A stretch of 12,326 bases of DNA. It comes from Flavobacteriia bacterium (GTDB taxonomy: Bacteria > Bacteroidota > Bacteroidia > Flavobacteriales > Flavobacteriaceae). A program made the position numbers and the translations under genes. The notes beneath the pieces are model-generated. The model had not been told where the DNA came from, made no database searches, and saw nothing but the letters and a program-made list of their open reading frames with translations. How positions within the stretch are numbered: position 1 is the first letter of the stretch; each line of letters starts with the position of its first letter. Shown piece after piece: positions 7,882 to 12,326 of this stretch. Location: positions 1 to 12,326 of the forward strand of contig DAOUPQ010000040.1 of NCBI GenBank assembly GCA_030626085.1. The letters run 5' to 3'.

Positions 7882-8904
7882 TTAAACCTGTTTTACCTGC
7901 CATTTCCATGCAGCATCCAATGCATCTTCCAAACTCAATTTTGATTTCCAACCAAGTTCTCTATTGGCTAATGTGGTATCCGCGTAAGCTGATGTAATAT
8001 CTCCTTCTCTTCTACCAACAATTTTATAATTCAATTTTTTACCACTTACTTTTTCAAATGCATTGATCACTTCTAATACAGAACTTCCTTTACCTGTACC
8101 TACATTAAATGTTTCAAAATTTGTTTTATTTTGATTTCCCAACAATCTATTCAGAGCAGAAACATGAGCTTTTGCTAGGTCAACTACATGAATATAATCA
8201 CGAATAGCCGTACCATCAGGTGTAGGATAATCATCACCGAAAACTGATAATTCTTTTCTGATTCCTGCAGCGGTTTGCGTAACAAACGGAATCAAATTTT
8301 GGGGAACTCCAATAGGTAACTCACCAATTTTTGTGCTTTTATGAGCACCAATAGGATTAAAATAACGCAAAGCAATAATATTTAAATTTTCAACTTTTGC
8401 AGTATCCTTCAAAATTTCTTCACCAATTTGTTTGGTATTTCCGTAAGGAGATTCGGCAGGTTTTATGGGTGCATTTTCAGTGATCGGTAATTCATCGGCT
8501 TGACCGTAAACCGTACATGAAGAACTGAAAATAAAATTTTTAACTTTATTTTTCACCATCTCTTGAAGTATAAATACTAAAGTGGCAATATTGTTTTCGT
8601 AATATAATAAAGGTTTTTCAACGGACTCTCCAACAGCTTTGGATGCAGCAAAATGAATAACACCTTCAATTTTATGATTTTCAAAGAATTGCTTTACTAA
8701 TTTTTTATTTTTTAAATCAAATTGTATAAATTCAGGTTTTTTACCCGAGATAGATGTAATACCATCTAAAACTTCAATCTTTGAATTTGACAAATCATCA
8801 ATTATTACAACTTCAAATCCTTCTTTTTGTAGTTCAACAACAGTATGTGAACCAATAAATCCTAATCCACCGGTTACTAATATCTTACTCTTTTCTTTTT
8901 TCAT
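7882..8904 (-). CDS. galE: UDP-glucose 4-epimerase (possibly also UDP-GlcNAc/GalNAc)
   Basis: A 340-residue extended SDR of normal GalE length that interconverts UDP-glucose and UDP-galactose with tightly bound NAD. The cofactor motif is TGGLGFIGSH (11-20); the catalytic residues are Ser129 in SSSCTVYG, Tyr154 and Lys158 in YGNTK, corresponding to Ser124/Tyr149/Lys153 of E. coli GalE. Further family segments are RYFNPIGAH (180-188), DGTAIRDYIHV (230-240) and FNVGTGKG. At the position aligned with E. coli Tyr299, which limits substrate size, I read Ala306 (in GDITSAYAD), which by analogy with human Cys307 and the E. coli Y299C variant may allow UDP-GlcNAc/UDP-GalNAc epimerisation as well. It is the middle gene of the operon, 43 bases after the aminotransferase and 17 before rfbB, and would supply Gal or GalNAc donors for surface glycans. 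Confidence 0.93.
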   Translation of the reverse strand: MKKEKSKILVTGGLGFIGSHTVVELQKEGFEVVIIDDLSNSKIEVLDGITSISGKKPEFIQFDLKNKKLVKQFFENHKIEGVIHFAASKAVGESVEKPLLYYENNIATLVFILQEMVKNKVKNFIFSSSCTVYGQADELPITENAPIKPAESPYGNTKQIGEEILKDTAKVENLNIIALRYFNPIGAHKSTKIGELPIGVPQNLIPFVTQTAAGIRKELSVFGDDYPTPDGTAIRDYIHVVDLAKAHVSALNRLLGNQNKTNFETFNVGTGKGSSVLEVINAFEKVSGKKLNYKIVGRREGDITSAYADTTLANRELGWKSKLSLEDALDAAWKWQVKQV

Positions 8905-8947
8905 AGATCATATAAATAAATTGATTTCTTTTAACAAAATGAGAAAG

Positions 8948-10075
8948 TTATTTTACAAAATATAAAATAGTTTTTATAATAAAATCTTGTTGTTCTTTTT
9001 CAAGCTCAGTATGTATAGGTAATGAGATTACGGTTTGTATCAATTCATTGGTTGTATTAAAATCTGCTTCATTATAACGCGTATCAACATAAGCTTTTTG
9101 ACTGTGTAACGGAACCGGATAATAAATAGCATTTGGTATATTATTATCTAACAAATGCTGATGAAGGGCATTCCTGTCAACATCATTTAAACGCAAAGTA
9201 TATTGATGAAAAACATGACTTGTAAATTCGCTTGTAACAGGAGTAATAATTTTATCACATTCTAAAAAGGCATTGTTATAATAATCGGCTGCGTTTTTTC
9301 TAGCTTCACAATAAGCGTCTAAGAGAGGTAATTTGATCCTTAAAATCGCTGCTTGCATACTATCTAACCTCGAATTTACACCAACTACATCGTGATAATA
9401 TCTTTTATACATACCATGATTAACTACTCCACGTATTATATAAGCCAAATCATCATCATTAGTAAAAATTGCACCCCCATCACCGTAACAGCCTAAATTC
9501 TTAGAAGGAAAAAAAGAGGTTGTTCCTATATCTCCAATTGTTCCTGCTTTTTTAACCGTACCATCTTTAAAAGTATAATCAGCTCCTATTGCCTGAGCCG
9601 TATCTTCAATTACAAAAAGATTATGCTCTGCCGCTACTTCTAAAATTGCTTCCATATTTGCACATTGGCCAAATAAATGTACTGGCACAATAGCTTTAGT
9701 TTTAGGTGTAATTGCTTTTTTTAGAGCTTCAATATTCATGTTAAATGTATTAATATCAACATCAATTAATACCGGTGCTAATTTTAAAAGTGCAATTACT
9801 TCAACTGTTGCCGCAAAAGTAAAATCAACTGTAATCACTTCATCGCCTTGATTTAAACCCAAAGCCATCATGGCGATTTGTAAAGCATCAGTACCATTAG
9901 CACATGGTATAACATGTTTAATGTTTAGATATTCTTCTAAATCTTTTTGAAAATTATTTACTTCCGGACCATTAATAAAAGTAGCTGAGTGTATCACCTC
10001 CGTTAAAGCTTTGTCAATTTGAGGTTGTATTTTTTTATACTGACCTTGCAAGTCAACCATTTGAATTTTATTCAT
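8948..10075 (-). CDS. DegT/DnrJ/EryC1/StrS sugar aminotransferase, WbpE/WlbC-like
   Basis: A 375-residue PLP-dependent nucleotide-sugar aminotransferase. The PLP lysine is Lys192 in SFFPSKNLG, the cofactor-ring contacts are Asp158 and Gln161 in VIEDTAQ, and CANGTDALQI (58-67) carries the phosphate-binding loop. The text around GCYGDGGAIFTND, VGVNSRLDSMQAAIL and YYPVPLHSQKAY resembles, from memory, Pseudomonas WbpE and Bordetella WlbC, which aminate UDP-2-acetamido-2-deoxy-3-oxo-glucuronate at C3 using glutamate. The likely product is therefore a 2,3-diamino uronic acid precursor, though amination of a dTDP-3-keto or 4-keto sugar made by rfbB cannot be excluded. It is the first gene of the minus-strand operon, with a -7 box 43-50 bases upstream of its ATG. 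The dehydrogenase/oxidase and acetyltransferase partners (WbpB/WbpA and WbpD equivalents) are not in view. Confidence 0.88.
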   Translation of the reverse strand: MNKIQMVDLQGQYKKIQPQIDKALTEVIHSATFINGPEVNNFQKDLEEYLNIKHVIPCANGTDALQIAMMALGLNQGDEVITVDFTFAATVEVIALLKLAPVLIDVDINTFNMNIEALKKAITPKTKAIVPVHLFGQCANMEAILEVAAEHNLFVIEDTAQAIGADYTFKDGTVKKAGTIGDIGTTSFFPSKNLGCYGDGGAIFTNDDDLAYIIRGVVNHGMYKRYYHDVVGVNSRLDSMQAAILRIKLPLLDAYCEARKNAADYYNNAFLECDKIITPVTSEFTSHVFHQYTLRLNDVDRNALHQHLLDNNIPNAIYYPVPLHSQKAYVDTRYNEADFNTTNELIQTVISLPIHTELEKEQQDFIIKTILYFVK

Positions 10076-10117
10076 TTTTATATATTTTGCAGTCCTTTAT
10101 TTGAGTTTTTAGAAAAA

Positions 10118-10125
10118 CAAAAATA
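10118..10125 (-). promoter_or_regulatory. Putative -7 box for the aminotransferase-galE-rfbB operon
   Basis: On the minus strand this reads TATTTTTG, an exact TAnnTTTG match, in the 98-base divergent gap to waaA. It implies a leader of about 35 bases before the aminotransferase ATG at 10075. No clear -33 TTG is found. On the plus strand the only candidate for waaA is the 7-of-8 match TATATTAG (10158-10165), which would give an almost leaderless mRNA. Confidence 0.4.
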
Positions 10126-10173
10126 CAAATTATTTATGGGCTATTAACCTAAATTTTTATATTAGCATACTGA

Positions 10174-11409
10174 ATGTATTTATTATATAACATAACCGTT
10201 TACTGCGTAGGTTTTTTTTTAAAATTAATAGCAATATTTAATAAAAAAATTAATCTTTTTGTCGCTGGAAGAAAAGAAATCTTTTCAAAATTACAGCGTG
10301 TAATTTCATCAAATGATCAGGTTATTTGGTTTCACTGTGCCTCTTTGGGCGAATTTGAACAGGGAAGACCAATAATTGAAAAAATTAAAAGTCAACATCC
10401 TAATTATAAGATTGTTTTAACTTTTTTCTCACCTTCAGGTTTTGAAGTAATTAAAAATTATACTTTAGTAGATATTGTTACTTATTTACCTCTTGATACA
10501 AAAAAAAATGTTAAAAAATTCTTACAAATTACTCATCCTGAAATAGCTGTTTTTATAAAATATGAATTTTGGCCAAACCTTCTAAATGAATTAAAAAAAC
10601 AAAAAATTGAAACTATCTTAGTTTCAGGAATATTTAGAGAAAATCAAGCTTTTTTTAAAAGATACGGTAAGTGGATGGTTAAATCATTAAAAGCATTTTC
10701 TCATTTCTTTGTACAAAATGAAAAATCAAAAATATTATTGCGAAAAATTGGTTTTAATAATGTTACAATCAGTGGAGATACCCGATTTGATAGAGTTTTT
10801 GAAATTACAAAACAAGACAATTATTTAGATTTTATCGAAAAATTTAAGCAAAACAAATACACTTTAGTTGCCGGTAGTACCTGGCCTAAAGATGAAGAAT
10901 TTCTGATAAATTACATTAACAATCACGCAAGTATTGATGAAAAATTTATCATTGCTCCACATAATATAAATGAAAAAATAATTGAAAATTTACAAAGAAA
11001 CATAAACAAAAAAACAATTTTATTTTCAAAAAAAGAATATAACAATAATGCACAAGTTTTTATAGTAGATACAATTGGCATTTTAACGAAAATCTATAGC
11101 CATGCTGATGCTGCTTATATTGGCGGAGGTTTTGATTATGAGGGGGTACATAATGTTCTTGAACCTGCAACTTTTGGTATTCCTTTATGTATAGGTCCGG
11201 TTTATAAAAAATTTCAAGAAGCTGTTGATCTGGTAAATTTACAAGCTTGCGAAGTGTTAAAAACTCAAGAAAATTTTAATCTCCATTTTCAATTATTATT
11301 TACGGATATTAATTATAGATTGAAAAAAGGCAAAATATCAAAAAACTATATTTATGATAATACGGGTGCAACAAAAATTATTTTAGAATATATCGATGAT
11401 AAGATATAA
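10174..11409 (+). CDS. waaA: 3-deoxy-D-manno-octulosonic acid (Kdo) transferase
   Basis: A 411-residue GT30 glycosyltransferase of normal KdtA/WaaA length that adds Kdo from CMP-Kdo to the lipid A precursor at the inner face of the cytoplasmic membrane, the first step of LPS core assembly. Residues 1-22 form a hydrophobic membrane anchor (MYLLYNITVYCVGFFLKL). The catalytic base is Glu60 in HCASLGEFEQGRP; the KYEFWPN segment (129-135), APHN (261-264) and the C-terminal GGGFDYEGVHNVLEPATFGIP (317-337) match the family, where GGS..PRGGHN.LEPA is the E. coli version. Whether it transfers one or two Kdo units cannot be read from the sequence; many Bacteroidetes carry a single Kdo. A T9 run (10212-10220) sits at codons 13-16. 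It is divergent from the sugar operon and 47 bases upstream of the Crp-family gene. Confidence 0.93.
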   Translation: MYLLYNITVYCVGFFLKLIAIFNKKINLFVAGRKEIFSKLQRVISSNDQVIWFHCASLGEFEQGRPIIEKIKSQHPNYKIVLTFFSPSGFEVIKNYTLVDIVTYLPLDTKKNVKKFLQITHPEIAVFIKYEFWPNLLNELKKQKIETILVSGIFRENQAFFKRYGKWMVKSLKAFSHFFVQNEKSKILLRKIGFNNVTISGDTRFDRVFEITKQDNYLDFIEKFKQNKYTLVAGSTWPKDEEFLINYINNHASIDEKFIIAPHNINEKIIENLQRNINKKTILFSKKEYNNNAQVFIVDTIGILTKIYSHADAAYIGGGFDYEGVHNVLEPATFGIPLCIGPVYKKFQEAVDLVNLQACEVLKTQENFNLHFQLLFTDINYRLKKGKISKNYIYDNTGATKIILEYIDDKI

Positions 11410-11456
11410 TATTATATTTATCTTGTAGTGCTAAAAAAATATCAAAGATTAAAATA

Positions 11457-12092
11457 ATGATACGAAAAAAATTAAACGAATATTACAGTGTAATTTTCGA
11501 AGAAGAACTTATAGATGAGATAAGTAAAATTGGTACTTATAAACGAATTAGAGAAAATCAACTTTTAGTTGATATTGATGATAGTTTAAGTAAAATTCCT
11601 CTTTTGCTTACAGGTGCTATAAAAATAAGTCGTGAAGATAAAAATGGAGATGAAATAATTTTATATTTTTTAGAAAGAGGTGATACTTGTACAATTTCTT
11701 TTGCAAGTGGTTTAAACACAATTAAAAGCAAAATAAAAGGTGTAGCTGAAAAAGATTCAGAAGTCATATTTTTCCCTTCAGAAAAAATTGAAGAATGGTT
11801 AGTGAAATATAAATCATGGCGTTTATTTGTTATCGACAGTTATAATATACGTATAAATGAAATGCTAGAGGCTATAGATACATTAGCTTTTATGAAAATG
11901 GATCAACGTTTATACAAATATCTTACTGATAAGGTCAAAATAATGCGCTGTATTTCTTTACATACAACACATCAAGAAATTGCAACTGATCTTAATACTT
12001 CAAGAGTTGTGATCTCAAGATTATTAAAACAATTGGAAAACGAAGGAAGAATTAAATTATATAGAAATAAAATTGAGGTTTTAGACTATTAA
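11457..12092 (+). CDS. Crp/Fnr-family transcriptional regulator
   Basis: A 211-residue protein with an N-terminal cyclic-nucleotide-binding-like beta-roll (about residues 1-115, including LLTGAIKISREDKNGDEIILYFLERGDTC), a long dimerisation helix (~118-160) and a C-terminal winged helix-turn-helix (HTTHQEIATDLNTSRVVISRLLKQLENEGRIKL, ~169-201; recognition helix SRVVISRLLK). It has only two Cys (78 and 164) and lacks the N-terminal cysteine cluster of FNR, and the Glu/Arg-Ser phosphate pocket of true cAMP-binding CRP is not evident in GDTCTISFASGL, so its ligand is unknown. It is preceded by waaA (47-base gap) and followed after 88 bases by moaA, which has its own promoter-like site. Control of moaA or of redox/respiratory genes is only suggested by position. 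Confidence 0.85.
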   Translation: MIRKKLNEYYSVIFEEELIDEISKIGTYKRIRENQLLVDIDDSLSKIPLLLTGAIKISREDKNGDEIILYFLERGDTCTISFASGLNTIKSKIKGVAEKDSEVIFFPSEKIEEWLVKYKSWRLFVIDSYNIRINEMLEAIDTLAFMKMDQRLYKYLTDKVKIMRCISLHTTHQEIATDLNTSRVVISRLLKQLENEGRIKLYRNKIEVLDY

Positions 12093-12139
12093 AGCATTTC
12101 TGTTATCATTTGATTCTTATACTATCTTTTTAATTTTAG

Positions 12140-12147
12140 TACTTTTG
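12140..12147 (+). promoter_or_regulatory. Putative -7 box of the moaA promoter
   Basis: TACTTTTG, an exact TAnnTTTG match and the same octamer as in front of the TPR gene, followed by CGG. It ends 33 bases before the moaA ATG, giving a leader of about 25-30 bases. A TTTG at 12109-12112 is 27 bases away, too far for the usual -33 spacing. The site suggests that moaA is transcribed separately from the upstream regulator gene. Confidence 0.5.
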
Positions 12148-12180
12148 CGGACTTAATCAAATTTTTATTATTTGTACGAT

Positions 12181-12326
12181 ATGTTAACAGATAAATTTGG
12201 AAGACATATTTCTTATTTGCGTTTAGCTGTTACTGACCGGTGTAATTTGCGTTGTAAATATTGCATGCCTGCACGTGGTATTGATATTGTTGACAGGCAA
12301 GAATTACTTACCTACAAAGAAATGTA
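12181..12326 (+). CDS. moaA: GTP 3',8-cyclase MoaA, N-terminal part, cut by window edge
   Basis: The first 48 codons of a radical-SAM protein continue past the right edge. MLTDKFGR.ISYLRLAVTDRCN is the standard MoaA opening, and Cys21, Cys25 and Cys28 (CNLRCKYCMP) form the CxxxCxxC motif binding the [4Fe-4S] cluster that cleaves S-adenosylmethionine. MoaA with MoaC converts GTP to cyclic pyranopterin monophosphate, the first step of molybdenum cofactor synthesis in the cytoplasm. The second C-terminal cluster and GTP-binding residues are outside the window. The upstream neighbour is a Crp/Fnr-family regulator; other moa/moe genes may follow to the right but cannot be seen. Confidence 0.93.
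   Translation, partial: MLTDKFGRHISYLRLAVTDRCNLRCKYCMPARGIDIVDRQELLTYKEM

Noticed and set aside
11558..11767. 69-codon minus-strand open frame inside the Crp-family gene
   Set aside because: It is antisense to a well-supported gene, has no family resemblance and no promoter or ribosome-binding site.
1..12326. tRNA, rRNA, CRISPR array, insertion sequence or defence system
   Set aside because: No cloverleaf-like segment, regularly spaced direct repeats, transposase-like frame or defence-family domain was seen on either strand.

Overview
This window looks like chromosome from an AT-rich member of the Bacteroidetes, most likely Flavobacteriia. The evidence is a low GC content, an almost complete lack of purine-rich Shine-Dalgarno sites, and copies of the Bacteroidetes sigma-70 -7 box TAnnTTTG in front of several genes. 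It also holds a long periplasmic TPR protein paired with a TonB-dependent-receptor-type barrel, a common flavobacterial gene style. Nothing indicates a plasmid, phage, transposon, CRISPR array or RNA gene.

Region 1 (1-1774) has the 3' end of a family-4-like glycosyltransferase on the plus strand. It meets, with a 3-base gap, the minus-strand pair ftsE and a GT2 glycosyltransferase. Those two are separated by 6 bases and are probably cotranscribed from a promoter just upstream of ftsE. No ftsX is present.

Region 2 (1775-6800) is a 279-base AT-rich divergent intergenic region followed by a two-gene plus-strand operon. The first gene encodes a secreted ~1000-residue TPR protein. The second encodes a 575-residue outer-membrane beta-barrel related to TonB-dependent receptors but apparently without a plug domain. 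This pair is the least understood part of the window and the best candidate for an under-described envelope system.

Region 3 (6815-10075) is a minus-strand nucleotide-sugar operon read in the order WbpE-like aminotransferase, galE, rfbB. It makes precursors for surface polysaccharide (O-antigen, capsule or glycoprotein glycan), which fits the glycosyltransferases at the left edge.

Region 4 (10174-12326) is plus-strand: waaA (Kdo transferase of lipid A core synthesis), a Crp/Fnr-family regulator without an FNR-type iron-sulfur cluster, and the 5' end of moaA (molybdenum cofactor synthesis) behind its own promoter-like site.

Overall the window is mainly cell-envelope biogenesis: sugar precursors, glycosyl transfer, LPS inner core, an ABC ATPase of the cell division family and an outer-membrane module. 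Most genes belong to known families. The open questions concern the TPR/barrel pair, the solitary ftsE coupled to a glycosyltransferase, and the substrate specificity of the sugar enzymes.
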